NCBI GenBank assembly: GCA_014238155.1
Contig: JABABQ010000002.1
Location: 62,001-126,000, forward strand
Origin: Rhizobiaceae bacterium
GTDB taxonomy: Bacteria > Pseudomonadota > Alphaproteobacteria > Rhizobiales > Rhizobiaceae
Direction of reading: 5' to 3'
DNA length: 64,000 nt
Shown: positions 35,093 through 44,207 of the stretch, one piece after another
Layout: each line of letters starts with the position of its first letter
How positions within the stretch are numbered: the stretch's first letter is position 1
Position numbers and translations under genes: made by a program
Notes under the pieces: generated by a model
The model's input: only the letters and a program-made list of their open reading frames with translations
Database searches by the model: none
Told to the model about the DNA's origin: nothing

Positions 35093-36007
35093 TCAAGGGT
35101 GAGACAGGCGCGATCTTTTGGCCAGTGTCCGTTCACGTATCCAGATGATCAGACCCGCGGCAACGATAAATATCGCCCCAATAATTGTCCAGCGATCAGG
35201 CAGATGGTTGAACAACAGATAACTCCACGCAGTCAGATACAGAATAAAGGAATAGGAAAACGGGCTGAGAATGCTGGCCGGTGCATATCGGTAGGCATTG
35301 GTTAAAAGCTGGTGTCCGCCCCACCCCAGGAAACCGAGGCTGAAGAGCAACAACCAGTCGAGCAGATTGTCCGGGTTCTGCCAGGTGAAAAATGCAAATG
35401 GCGCCAAGATCACAAAACCCACCGCACCAGAATAAAACTGCATGGTATCGGTAGAAACCGTACCAGCGAGCTTGCGGGTAAGGATCAGATACATCGCGAA
35501 ACTAATCGCCGACATCAGCGAGATGATGACCGCCCAGTGAAATTCTTCGCCAAACGGTCGCACAGCGATGACGATGCCGCAGAATCCCACCAAAATGGCG
35601 AACCAGCGCCACGGCCCCACGCGCTCGCCGAGCAGCGGCCAGGACAATGCACAAACAATGAGGGGGGAAGAAAACAATATCGTGGAAGTCAGGGTCAGCG
35701 GCAAATATCGAACCGCGAAGAAATTAAACACAGTAGACAACATGATAAGCGAACCACGCACCACCACCAGAACCGGCCGATTAGTTGTAAAACGCTGCTT
35801 TGAAAAGCCACCTCGCAGGATGATTGCCAGCGATATGAGAAAATGTGCTGCATAACGCATGAAGGCCAGTTGAAGCGCTGGCAGGCCGGCAATTGCCAGC
35901 CATTTGACCGATGTGTCAATGAAGGAGAATGCCAGATAGGCAATCAGCATCAGTCCGATGCCGAACAACGCCCTGTCTTCATTGGCCTTTGCGGCAAGCC
36001 CTACCAC
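35093..36007 (-). CDS. EamA/DMT family transporter
   Basis: A 304-residue protein with ten hydrophobic helices in two repeats of the EamA type. The internal repeat pattern is visible: SFIDTSVKWLAIAGLPALQLAFMRY in the first half and a matching RYAPASILSPFSYSFILYLTAW in the second. Start is probably GTG at 36007. Family members export or exchange metabolites such as amino acids. It lies 21 bases after the stop of the HIBADH-like gene and is the last gene of the leftward cluster. Confidence 0.88.
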   Translation of the reverse strand: MVGLAAKANEDRALFGIGLMLIAYLAFSFIDTSVKWLAIAGLPALQLAFMRYAAHFLISLAIILRGGFSKQRFTTNRPVLVVVRGSLIMLSTVFNFFAVRYLPLTLTSTILFSSPLIVCALSWPLLGERVGPWRWFAILVGFCGIVIAVRPFGEEFHWAVIISLMSAISFAMYLILTRKLAGTVSTDTMQFYSGAVGFVILAPFAFFTWQNPDNLLDWLLLFSLGFLGWGGHQLLTNAYRYAPASILSPFSYSFILYLTAWSYLLFNHLPDRWTIIGAIFIVAAGLIIWIRERTLAKRSRLSHP

Positions 36008-36028
36008 GTTACAGCAGATCTCATTGGG

Positions 36029-36919
36029 CTATTTCTGCTTAAACAGGTCAGCGTAAAAATCCACCATCTGAGAGACCATCTGGTCACCACGTCCATCGGC
36101 TACGGCCAGTCCCAGCGCATTTTTTGCCGCTCCCGACATCAGGCTGGTGACACCGGCATCATCAGCCATGGTCGCATAATAACCGACATCCTTGCGGGCA
36201 TTCTTAATCGCAAATGCCAACTGAGCGGGGTCACCATCAACCGCATAGCCTTTGACAAAATCCATCATGCCGGAATGCAACGGACCCGCTGACATGACAT
36301 CATATACTGTCTGGCGGTCCAGCCCGGCCAGATCAGCCATTGCAAAAGCCTCCGACATGGCATTGGCCACAGTCATACCAAAAAAATTGTTGATCAGCTT
36401 GATCGTGTGCCCGGCCCCCAAAGGGCCAACAAAAAAGACATTCTCCCCCAAATCGTCGAGCACCGATTTCACTCGATCGAAGACTTCCTGGTCACCAGCC
36501 CCCATAATATTAAGTTCGCCGTCCAGCGCGTGTGCCGGTGTCCGACCAAGCGGGGCATCCATATAGGCTGCGCCAATGGCGTCCGCCTTCTCACCCAACG
36601 CCCGGGTTGAGGCTGGCAAGGATGTGCCAAAATCAATAACCGTATTTCCAGGCGAAAGACCCGCCAGCACTCCGTCATCGCCCAACATCCGCGACTCGAC
36701 CGCCACAGAAGTATCCATGCAAAGCATGACGATGTCGCTGGCTTCAGCCAGAGACTTGGTCGAAGAATGTTCCACCGCGCCGCGGGCGACCGCGGCCTCG
36801 ACCTTATCGCGGCTGCGATTGGCGATGACGTGAAGCTGATAGCCTTGCGCCTGAAGCCGCTGGACCATTGCGTCGCCCATAAGGCCCAGTCCAATGAATC
36901 CGATGGAGGGTTTGTTCAT
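36029..36919 (-). CDS. 3-hydroxyisobutyrate dehydrogenase family protein
   Basis: A 296-residue NAD(P)-dependent beta-hydroxyacid dehydrogenase. GFIGLGLMGDAM (about 6-17) is the Rossmann motif, DAPLGRTPAHALDGELNIMGAG is the substrate loop, and the catalytic Lys is in GAGHTIKLINN (about 168-178). Typical substrates are tartronate semialdehyde, 3-hydroxyisobutyrate or similar. Its start overlaps the stop of the PhyH-type gene by ATGA. Together with the UxaA-like protein it suggests sugar-acid catabolism. Confidence 0.9.
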   Translation of the reverse strand: MNKPSIGFIGLGLMGDAMVQRLQAQGYQLHVIANRSRDKVEAAVARGAVEHSSTKSLAEASDIVMLCMDTSVAVESRMLGDDGVLAGLSPGNTVIDFGTSLPASTRALGEKADAIGAAYMDAPLGRTPAHALDGELNIMGAGDQEVFDRVKSVLDDLGENVFFVGPLGAGHTIKLINNFFGMTVANAMSEAFAMADLAGLDRQTVYDVMSAGPLHSGMMDFVKGYAVDGDPAQLAFAIKNARKDVGYYATMADDAGVTSLMSGAAKNALGLAVADGRGDQMVSQMVDFYADLFKQK

Positions 36920-37818
36920 GTTGCTTGTTTCACTTCTTCATAGGTGACGTAGCCTGGTTTTCCGCTCTGCGATTGTATTTCGTAGATGGAACCTGCTTTC
37001 GCCGGTTGTGGTTGGGGAATGCGAATGGGAATTTCTTTCAGTCGCGGTTGTTTTGTGGGTTCGCCGCAAAGCATCAATTCGTCGTATTGATCAATCGACT
37101 CAAACTTGGTCATCCCACCCATGACGGGAAATGCGTCAGCTGCCATCATTTCGTAAAACAACATCTGCCGGTCTCGGGGAGACCGGTTCAACGCTGAGCC
37201 GTGTAGCGTTCTTGCATGATGAATGGTGATTGTTCCCGCCGGACCGGTCAATGAAACCGCATCTTTCATGTTCAATCCAGCACCCGGTAAATCGACGGCT
37301 CCGGTAAATACTCCGTCATAATGGTGATCGAGAAGGGGACCTTTTTGCGATCCGGGAAACACCTGCAGCGGACCGTTTTCCAGGCTGATATCGTCAAACA
37401 CGATACCAATCGCCAGCACGTCGTCATTGGTGTGCGGATAAAAGGCAAAATCCTGGTGCCACTGTACCGGTGCCCCGAACTCAGCTTTTTTCATGTTCAG
37501 CTTGGTCGTGTGCATGCGCAAGTTGGGTCCGATCAAATCACGCGCCGGACCAAGAATAAGGTCGCTGCGCATGAGCTTGTCAAAAAAGTCACTTTGCAGG
37601 TCGGGCCGCTTGATCCGACGAATGCGCGGCGCATCTGGCGAATGACTGTCTTCCACATCTATCAGGTCGTCGCTGCCGGAGATTAAATTGGCATGTTCCG
37701 ACAGACGCGCAATCTCAACGTGAGCCTGTTCGATAATTTCCGCAGGCAGATGAGCTGGCAGAACCAGAAATCCGTTCTCATCATAAAAACTGTGCTGCTG
37801 GTCGTTCAGGAACTCCAT
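36916..37818 (-). CDS. phytanoyl-CoA dioxygenase (PhyH) family protein
   Basis: A 300-residue Fe(II)/2-oxoglutarate dioxygenase. The HxD iron site is in WHQDFAFYPHTND (about 118-130), the distal His in HHARTLHGSALNRS (about 199-212) and the Arg in the following SPRDRQ. GPLQVFPGSQKGPLL is the family's conserved turn. Members hydroxylate many small molecules, not only phytanoyl-CoA. It is the second such enzyme in the same transcript (see 39367). The upstream UxaA-like gene is 30 bases away. Confidence 0.88.
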   Translation of the reverse strand: MEFLNDQQHSFYDENGFLVLPAHLPAEIIEQAHVEIARLSEHANLISGSDDLIDVEDSHSPDAPRIRRIKRPDLQSDFFDKLMRSDLILGPARDLIGPNLRMHTTKLNMKKAEFGAPVQWHQDFAFYPHTNDDVLAIGIVFDDISLENGPLQVFPGSQKGPLLDHHYDGVFTGAVDLPGAGLNMKDAVSLTGPAGTITIHHARTLHGSALNRSPRDRQMLFYEMMAADAFPVMGGMTKFESIDQYDELMLCGEPTKQPRLKEIPIRIPQPQPAKAGSIYEIQSQSGKPGYVTYEEVKQAT

Positions 37819-37848
37819 CTCACTACTTTCTCAAGCCAATCACCATGA

Positions 37849-39354
37849 TTACATGGTTGCCCCGATTTGCCAGGGAACAAATTCGTAGTCCCCCAATCCC
37901 TGTAATTCCGACTTTGTCTTTTCGCCTGAGGCCACACGTAGCCACATTTGATAGATTTCACGCCCGGCTGCCTCAACGGATTTTCCTTCAGTCAATATCG
38001 CACCGGCATTGTAGTCCATGTCATCCGTCATGCGTTCATACATCTGCGAGTTGGTGGCAATTTTTGAACAGGGTGCAGGCTTGCTGCCAAAGGCGGAGCC
38101 GCGCCCGGTGGTGAAGGTAACGACATTGCAACCACTGGCAATCTGTCCGGTCACGGAAGCGGGATCGTATCCGGGAGAATCCATGAATGCAAAACCCTTT
38201 TTGTCGACCGGTTCGCCGTATTTGTAGACGCCGGTCAGCGGGCTGGTTCCACCTTTCGCCGTAGCTCCCAGAGACTTTTCCAAAATGGTGGTCAGACCAC
38301 CCTTCTTGTTGCCCGGTGATGGATTATTGTCCATCGAGCCTTTGTTGCGATGGGTGTAATCTTCCCACCATCGAATGAGGGAAACCAGTTTCTTACCAAC
38401 TTTTTCATCAACCGCGCGGCGGGTCAGCAAATGTTCGGCGCCATAGATTTCCGGTGTTTCGGCCAGCACACCGGTACCGCCCTGTGCCACCAGAATATCA
38501 CATGCGTGACCAACTGCTGGATTGGCAGTTATTCCTGACCATGCATCCGATCCGCCACATTGCAGCGCGACGGTTAATTCCGATGCCGGACAAGGCTCTC
38601 TGACGGCCTTGTTCGCTTCTGGCAACATCGCCCGGACTTTTTCAATGCCGAGTTCGACGGTTTTGGAAAGTCCCGCGACGTCTTGAATATTCATCGCGTG
38701 AAACAGCGGGCCTTTTTTGATGCCTAACGCTTCCAACAGCCAGTCGATCTGGTTCATTTCGCAACCCAGGCCAACCATCAAAACACCGGCATGATTGGGG
38801 TGACGGGCATAGCCCCACATCACCCTTTGCAAAGCTTCAAAGCCTTCACCGTCACCGGCCATGCCACAGCCGGTTCCGTGAACGAAGGCGACGATACCAT
38901 CGACATTTGGATAATCGGCAAGTTCTTCCGGCCCAAACGCATCAGCAATTTTACGTGCCGCCGTTGCCGAACAGTTCACCGAAGTCAAAACAGCAATATA
39001 ATTGCGCGTACCAACCTTACCATTGGCCCGCCGGTATCCCATAAAAGTGTCCGGCTTGTCAGCTGGTGTTACAGGTCTCAGATCGGTTGAAAATTCATAA
39101 TCCGCATCGGTGTTTCTGAACTCGACATTATGAGTGTGAACATGATCACCTGGAGAAATTTGTTGCTCTGCATAGCCGATCACCTGAGCGTATTTACGGA
39201 TTGGTTGCCCGGGCTCTATCCCCTCAGTAGCAATCTTGTGGCCTCTTGGAATAAGTGCGGTTGTCGCAACTTGTTCGACGGCTGCGCCGAGCTCAAGAGG
39301 TTTGATGGCCGTGACCACATTATCGGAAGGGTCAAGCCGAACCACGTTGCTCAT
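37849..39354 (-). CDS. UxaA family dehydratase (altronate/galactarate dehydratase-like)
   Basis: A 501-residue fusion of an N-terminal SAF domain (about 15-85) and the C-terminal UxaA domain. Conserved iron-site-like motifs include GRTNYIAVLTSVNCSAT, FVHGTGCGMAGDGEG, GLGCEMNQI and LQCGGSDAWSGITANP. Family members dehydrate sugar acids or cleave sulfolactate (SuyAB). The fused single-chain form is like altronate dehydratase. Its context with two dioxygenases and HIBADH-like enzymes does not match a standard hexuronate operon, so the substrate is open. Confidence 0.88.
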   Translation of the reverse strand: MSNVVRLDPSDNVVTAIKPLELGAAVEQVATTALIPRGHKIATEGIEPGQPIRKYAQVIGYAEQQISPGDHVHTHNVEFRNTDADYEFSTDLRPVTPADKPDTFMGYRRANGKVGTRNYIAVLTSVNCSATAARKIADAFGPEELADYPNVDGIVAFVHGTGCGMAGDGEGFEALQRVMWGYARHPNHAGVLMVGLGCEMNQIDWLLEALGIKKGPLFHAMNIQDVAGLSKTVELGIEKVRAMLPEANKAVREPCPASELTVALQCGGSDAWSGITANPAVGHACDILVAQGGTGVLAETPEIYGAEHLLTRRAVDEKVGKKLVSLIRWWEDYTHRNKGSMDNNPSPGNKKGGLTTILEKSLGATAKGGTSPLTGVYKYGEPVDKKGFAFMDSPGYDPASVTGQIASGCNVVTFTTGRGSAFGSKPAPCSKIATNSQMYERMTDDMDYNAGAILTEGKSVEAAGREIYQMWLRVASGEKTKSELQGLGDYEFVPWQIGATM

Positions 39355-39366
39355 ATTATCTATTTC

Positions 39367-40323
39367 CTACGCACAGGCCGGCGCATCGGCGCTCCAGCGA
39401 TGAATGTCAATATGCGGGCTGTCCGCAAGTTTCGCCCGTGCTTCATACCAGAGGTTACGCCACTCCCGCCAGTCCTTCAATTCAAGTTCAGGGTTGTTGG
39501 CGCTTCTTGCCACGAATTCCGGGAAATGTGAGCGCCCTGTGGGCTCCCCGGTTACATTGAATCGCAAATCAAAGGACCATCGTATTCCTGTCGAACGATT
39601 AATCAGCGACGCATGCGGCGTCAATGGATGAAATACTACAATACCACCGGACTTAACCGGTAGGGGGAGCGCCCGATCAACGGCAACCTGGTTGTCTGCA
39701 ATGGCGGTCTGGGTTTTCGGACAATGGGGTTTCAGGCCTTCTCGATGCGCTCCTGGAATCACCTGAAGACAGCCATTTTCCTCGGTGGCATCAGTTACGG
39801 CACACCAGATTGTAATCATATTGGTTTGGTCGGCCTCCGCCAGCGCGACGGCTCGGTCCTGATGCCAATCAGTAGAGGTGACATGTGCCCTGACTTCGCC
39901 CTGCTGGAGGTCCAGAGCTGGTGGTTTGATGCGAATGTGCTGAATTGGATTGGAAGTGATTTCCGGTCCAATCAAACATTCCACAATGTCGAGCAGGCGC
40001 GAATTTGTGACCATGTCAAATATTGCCGGACCAAAATGCATCGGCGTATCGGCGAATATTTTTTCGCCTGGCAAAGATATATCAAAGGCCTGGAACCAGT
40101 CGCAGCCGGATCGGTAGGACTCAATCAGCTTTTGATCAAACGTCAGCTTGCCGGGCGCCAACTCGACCTTTCCCTGATGATACCAATTGGCGTAAAGCCG
40201 GTCCAGGAGTTGACCATACTCAGCGCGAACCGGATCGAGTATCGACGTTTGATCAAGGGCATCATTGATGACCAGATAGCCTTCGCGATCAAAGAACAAA
40301 ATTTGATCCGCACCCAGCATCAA
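39367..40323 (-). CDS. phytanoyl-CoA dioxygenase (PhyH) family protein
   Basis: A 318-residue Fe(II)/2-oxoglutarate dioxygenase. HxD in DWHQDRAVALAEAD (about 149), distal His in FHPLTPHASLINRS and the Arg in IRWSFDLRF complete the iron and 2-oxoglutarate sites. CLQVIPGAHREGL is the conserved turn. It is clearly diverged from the 36916 enzyme, so the pair is unlikely to be a recent duplication. It lies between the TRAP large permease and the UxaA-like gene. Confidence 0.88.
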   Translation of the reverse strand: MMLGADQILFFDREGYLVINDALDQTSILDPVRAEYGQLLDRLYANWYHQGKVELAPGKLTFDQKLIESYRSGCDWFQAFDISLPGEKIFADTPMHFGPAIFDMVTNSRLLDIVECLIGPEITSNPIQHIRIKPPALDLQQGEVRAHVTSTDWHQDRAVALAEADQTNMITIWCAVTDATEENGCLQVIPGAHREGLKPHCPKTQTAIADNQVAVDRALPLPVKSGGIVVFHPLTPHASLINRSTGIRWSFDLRFNVTGEPTGRSHFPEFVARSANNPELELKDWREWRNLWYEARAKLADSPHIDIHRWSADAPACA

Positions 40324-40329
40324 AACTCC

Positions 40330-41985
40330 CTACAAAAAGACCGTCGTGATTTCCGGTGCCAACAAAATGATCATTAGAATAAACAATTGCATTGCGATAA
40401 AGGGCAGGAATCCGCGGAAAATATCTGGCAACGTAATGTGTGGTGGTGCTACCGATTTCAGGTAGAACGCTGCTGGCCCGAATGGCGGCGATAGGAAACT
40501 CACTTGCATGTTGACGCAGAATAATATGCCGAACCAGACGCGCACCATATTGGCAGATTCCAATCCACCAGTCAGGCCAAGCTCTGCAATCGGCAACTTC
40601 ATGACGATGGGCAGAAAAACCGGCATCACCAACAACACAATACCGGTCCAGTCCATAAAAGCACCAAGGAACAGGAAGATGACCATCATCACCAGCAACA
40701 CGCCCATGGTAGGCAGGTCATAACCAACGATCAGATTGGCGACATAAGTTGGACCCCCGGCGATGGTGTATGCACCGGCCAATGCCGTGGCCCCAAAGGT
40801 CACCCAGATGATGGTACCGGTGGACTTAAACGTCCGCATCGAGGCTTCCCGCAACAGGTTTAGCGAAAACTCTCCGCGAACCCAGATCAGGAACAAGACT
40901 GCCAGCGAGCCCATTGCCGCGGCTTCGGTAATGCCCGTAATACCACCATAAATCGACCCCAGAACGACGAACACAACAAGTAGCGGAGCGACCATGCCCC
41001 TGCCTTTTTGCCAAGCTGTCTTTGCAGTTGACCAACCAAAGCCAAATGTCAGCAACGCAAGGCAGACAAGGGTAATCGATGCGTAGGTATAAAGGGTTCC
41101 ATCGTCCACCAGCACGGTATTCCCATCGATCATATTCGGATTGATCATGCTGCCACCCTGCAGGTAGAACCAGCGGGCGGTAACAAGCGCCGCACCGACG
41201 CCAACCAAAAGCACAATCAGGGTTCCCCCATAAAGGCACTTTTCCCGCATCACCATATCGCCTTCTTTGGGCTCAGGAAGTGGTGCCAAAGACGGGTTCA
41301 TGCGCGTACGCACAAGGATATAGATGATGTAACAGCCTGCCAGCATGAAGCCAGGCAGGAATGCCGCCTGGAACAGAGCATGAATTGAAGTCTCTGTAAT
41401 CAGGCCATAAAAGATCAAGACGATCGAAGGGGGGATCATCGTGCCGAGCGAACCTGACGCACAGATCGTACCAATTGCGAGGTTTTGGTTGTACCCTAGA
41501 CGCAGCATCTGCGGCAGGGCGATAAGACCGAGCAACACAACTTCACCGCCGATAATGCCAGACATGGCAGCCATGACAATCGCCATGATTGCGGTGACAA
41601 CCGCGATACCACCACGGGTCCGCGACATCCATTGGCTCAGCGAGGAATACATATCGCGGGCGATACCGGAGCGCTCCAGTAACGTCGCCATGAATATGAA
41701 CAGCGGCACCGAAACAAGAACATAATTTGTGGTGATGCCATATAATCGTTGTGCCAGAATATTCATCGGGCCACTGCCAAAGCGCCGTGTCAATGTTCCG
41801 GCTCCGGCCTTCCATGATTCAAAGTCGAAACCGTGCACAAAAGGATCAGTGATCAAAGTCGGTTCGAATTTCAGAACCATTACAACAACGGCCAAAAAGC
41901 CGGAGGCGAAACCAAGCGGCATACCAATTGCCAGCAGGATCAGCATGCCTGCCAGCAGTATAAGGGAAATACTTCCAATATCCAT
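40330..41985 (-). CDS. TRAP transporter large permease (FcbT3-like)
   Basis: A 551-residue polytopic DctM-type subunit. It has the family elements GMLILLAIGMPLGFASGF, GTLGTMIPPS-type glycine/proline motif (SGSLGTMIPPSIVLIFYG) and FMDWTGIVLLVMPVF. It is longer than ordinary DctM (about 430 residues) because of a central insert of about 100 residues around GGSMINPNMIDGNT, as in mannitol/chloroaromatic-type (FcbT) TRAP systems. It works with the small subunit and binding protein just upstream, importing with sodium. Confidence 0.92.
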   Translation of the reverse strand: MDIGSISLILLAGMLILLAIGMPLGFASGFLAVVVMVLKFEPTLITDPFVHGFDFESWKAGAGTLTRRFGSGPMNILAQRLYGITTNYVLVSVPLFIFMATLLERSGIARDMYSSLSQWMSRTRGGIAVVTAIMAIVMAAMSGIIGGEVVLLGLIALPQMLRLGYNQNLAIGTICASGSLGTMIPPSIVLIFYGLITETSIHALFQAAFLPGFMLAGCYIIYILVRTRMNPSLAPLPEPKEGDMVMREKCLYGGTLIVLLVGVGAALVTARWFYLQGGSMINPNMIDGNTVLVDDGTLYTYASITLVCLALLTFGFGWSTAKTAWQKGRGMVAPLLVVFVVLGSIYGGITGITEAAAMGSLAVLFLIWVRGEFSLNLLREASMRTFKSTGTIIWVTFGATALAGAYTIAGGPTYVANLIVGYDLPTMGVLLVMMVIFLFLGAFMDWTGIVLLVMPVFLPIVMKLPIAELGLTGGLESANMVRVWFGILFCVNMQVSFLSPPFGPAAFYLKSVAPPHITLPDIFRGFLPFIAMQLFILMIILLAPEITTVFL

Positions 41986-42000
41986 CGTCTAGATTCCCTA

Positions 42001-42825
42001 CTATTTTTGTTCTGTGGGTGATGGTTTGGGAGGATTACCGGTCAGTATTTCGTCCGGGAGTTTAACCGCCATCGCCATTTGCTGTTTGTATACGGCGGCT
42101 TCTTCTTCGATTTCATCAACTTCAACATGCGCTACCGGCGTACGATTGAAGTCCCTGAATAATCCGTACAGGACAAGCAGCACCGCTCCCAGCAAGAATA
42201 CGGCGATGCCGATCTGCCATTTCAAGGGAACCTTGTGGCCTTCCGGTGGATCGATAAACAGGTTGTAGGCAGCCGTCGCTGCCAAACCGACAACCAGCAC
42301 TGTCACGAAAATATCGAAGGCCTTTCTCACCCATGCTGCAGAAGGCCAATCGCGGATCAGGTTAGAAATCGCCTGAAGTGCCAGGAACAACATCATGGTC
42401 AAAACCAAAGGCTTGATCGTTGACGGGATGGGCGGGTCGAATGCTGTGCCAAATGTTTCAAATCGCAAAAACTTGGCTTTTGCTTCGCCAAATCCACCCC
42501 AGATGACTGCAAGGCCGAATATGGTGACGCAAACCGTCGAAGCCACATCAAAAACCCGGCGCATCCATAGCGGAGCGACGTCATAGATAATGAAAATCCG
42601 GATATGACTGCGCTGCTGCATAGCGTAGAGCCCGGCCGACAGGTAAATGCCACCAGCAATCCACAGCGACATTTCGTTCACCCACAAGGTCGCCGCAGCG
42701 AAGAAATAGCGCATGATGACTTCGTAAAGGATGATCATAACAATGAAGAACGGGGCCCACATCGCAATTCTGCTGAAGCTCCAGGTCAACAGATCCAGTG
42801 GACCAGTTCCTTCGTGTTCAACCAT
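42001..42825 (-). CDS. TRAP transporter small permease (FcbT2-like)
   Basis: A 274-residue DctQ-type protein with four to six helices. MRYFFAAATLWVNEMSLWIAGGIYL is the conserved second-third helix region and LYAMQQRSHIRI follows. An extra C-terminal part with two helices (about 175-225) and a charged tail extends it beyond the usual 160-200 residues, again as in FcbT2. It sits between the binding protein and the large permease. Confidence 0.88.
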   Translation of the reverse strand: MVEHEGTGPLDLLTWSFSRIAMWAPFFIVMIILYEVIMRYFFAAATLWVNEMSLWIAGGIYLSAGLYAMQQRSHIRIFIIYDVAPLWMRRVFDVASTVCVTIFGLAVIWGGFGEAKAKFLRFETFGTAFDPPIPSTIKPLVLTMMLFLALQAISNLIRDWPSAAWVRKAFDIFVTVLVVGLAATAAYNLFIDPPEGHKVPLKWQIGIAVFLLGAVLLVLYGLFRDFNRTPVAHVEVDEIEEEAAVYKQQMAMAVKLPDEILTGNPPKPSPTEQK

Positions 42826-42956
42826 AGTTACCCCTCCCCGGGCAAATTAACAGTTCCAGCGCCTGTCAACTTTATAAATCCTGCAACATCATCAGTCAGC
42901 AGCAGATGGTGTTGGAGGATTCCTCCGCTCTGCCTCAACGGATTTCATCCAGGCAG

Positions 42957-42989
42957 AAAACAGCGGCGGGCCCGATACAGGCCCACCGC
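42957..42989 (-). terminator. hairpin (attenuator-like) after the TRAP binding-protein gene
   Basis: On the minus strand GCGGTGGGCC and GGCCCGCCGC form a 10-bp stem (one G-T pair) with a 7-base loop, followed by CTGTTTT. It starts 14 bases after the binding-protein stop and lies before the small-permease gene, so it probably lets only part of the transcripts continue. Confidence 0.78.
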
Positions 42990-43002
42990 CACAATTTTTG
43001 TA

Positions 43003-44022
43003 TTACTTGGCCAGACCCAGCTGACGCAAATATGCCAGGTGAGCTTCCACCAGATCTTTTGCTTCGGGCGTGGTGGCGAATTCAGGCCATGTTGCCTGAG
43101 CAGCGTCACGGAACTTCTGCAGCTCTTCTGGAGCCCACTGAGACAGGGTTACACCCTTTTCACGCAGTGATGCAGCAGCTTCAGCATTCTTCTTTTCGAA
43201 GGTCAAAGCTGTCCGCAGAGCCAAAGCTTCCATCGCAACTTTCATGATGCGCTGATGGCTTGCAGGCATGGCGTCGAAGACAGCCTTGTTACAAGCCAGA
43301 TGGTCGGATGGCATCGAATGGAAACCAGGAAAGTTGGCGTATTTTACGATGTCATAAAGACCTAGTCCAACGTTGTTGGCCAGACCGGAAGCATCAGCAC
43401 CATCGATGATGCCGGACTCAAGCGCGGTAAAGATTTCGGTGAAATCCATCACGATTGGCTTAGCACCAAGTTTTTCAAAGATTTTGGTTTCCATGCCTGG
43501 AGGCGAACGGAATTTCCAGTCTTTAAAGTCAGCAACTTTGGTGATTGGCTTACCAGAAGCGAATGATTCCTGGCCATATACCCACCAGCCGATCAGCTCC
43601 ATGTCGAACTTGTTGTACAGCTTTGCTGCGGCTTCAAGACCACCACCATAATACAGCCAAGACAACTGCTGATATGGTGTTTCATAACCGCCCATGATGT
43701 CTCCAACGAACTGGAAAGCTGGATTTTTACCAGTCTGGTAACCACCACCGGTCATGTCACAGTCAAGAATGCCAGTTGCTGCAGCGTCGAATGTTTCCAC
43801 CGACTTCACAACGGAAGAAGAATAGAACATCTCAACTTTGATTTCGCCACCGGACATTGTTTGAATGTCATCGATATACTGAGCTGCTAGTTTGCCGGAT
43901 ACGGTTTCAGGCGCATAGTGCGTCTGAATACGCAGATTGGTGTCGGCAGCAGATGCAATACCCGCTGTCATCGCCATCACCGCACCACCGGCCAGCAACA
44001 TTTTTGAGATTTTTTTAAGCAT
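43003..44022 (-). CDS. TRAP transporter solute-binding protein (FcbT1/TakP-like)
   Basis: The 339-residue periplasmic receptor starts at ATG 44022 with GGGAGG upstream. Signal peptide about 1-25 (ending GIASA). The body is of the TakP type with QTHYAPETVSG, WLYYGGGLEAAAKLYNKF and FRSPPGMETKIFEKLGA, the latter including the Arg that binds the carboxylate. TakP-like proteins bind 2-oxo acids with a metal ion. The three subunits are in order P-Q-M, followed by the dioxygenase genes. Confidence 0.92.
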   Translation of the reverse strand: MLKKISKMLLAGGAVMAMTAGIASAADTNLRIQTHYAPETVSGKLAAQYIDDIQTMSGGEIKVEMFYSSSVVKSVETFDAAATGILDCDMTGGGYQTGKNPAFQFVGDIMGGYETPYQQLSWLYYGGGLEAAAKLYNKFDMELIGWWVYGQESFASGKPITKVADFKDWKFRSPPGMETKIFEKLGAKPIVMDFTEIFTALESGIIDGADASGLANNVGLGLYDIVKYANFPGFHSMPSDHLACNKAVFDAMPASHQRIMKVAMEALALRTALTFEKKNAEAAASLREKGVTLSQWAPEELQKFRDAAQATWPEFATTPEAKDLVEAHLAYLRQLGLAK

Positions 44023-44126
44023 TAGATCCTCCCAGACCAAAATTCGCTGAGGCGACGCAACCCCTTACGCAAACGAAAAAATTACAATCAAATAGTGCGC
44101 CTGAACCGCCCACTCGGAGCTTTCCG

Positions 44127-44142
44127 TTGCAAACGCTATCAA
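44127..44142. promoter_or_regulatory. weak LacI-like half-palindrome upstream of the TRAP binding protein
   Basis: TTGCAAACGCTATCAA has TTG/CAA ends and a central CG, with five of eight positions symmetric. It lies about 105 bases upstream of the FcbT1-like gene start in a 185-base gap that otherwise shows no promoter boxes I can defend. Confidence 0.25.
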
Positions 44143-44207
44143 CTGGCGGGGCTACTGACAACCACTTGGGCGAGAATTTTCAACCGTTTTAAACTTGGCG
44201 GACTGCA

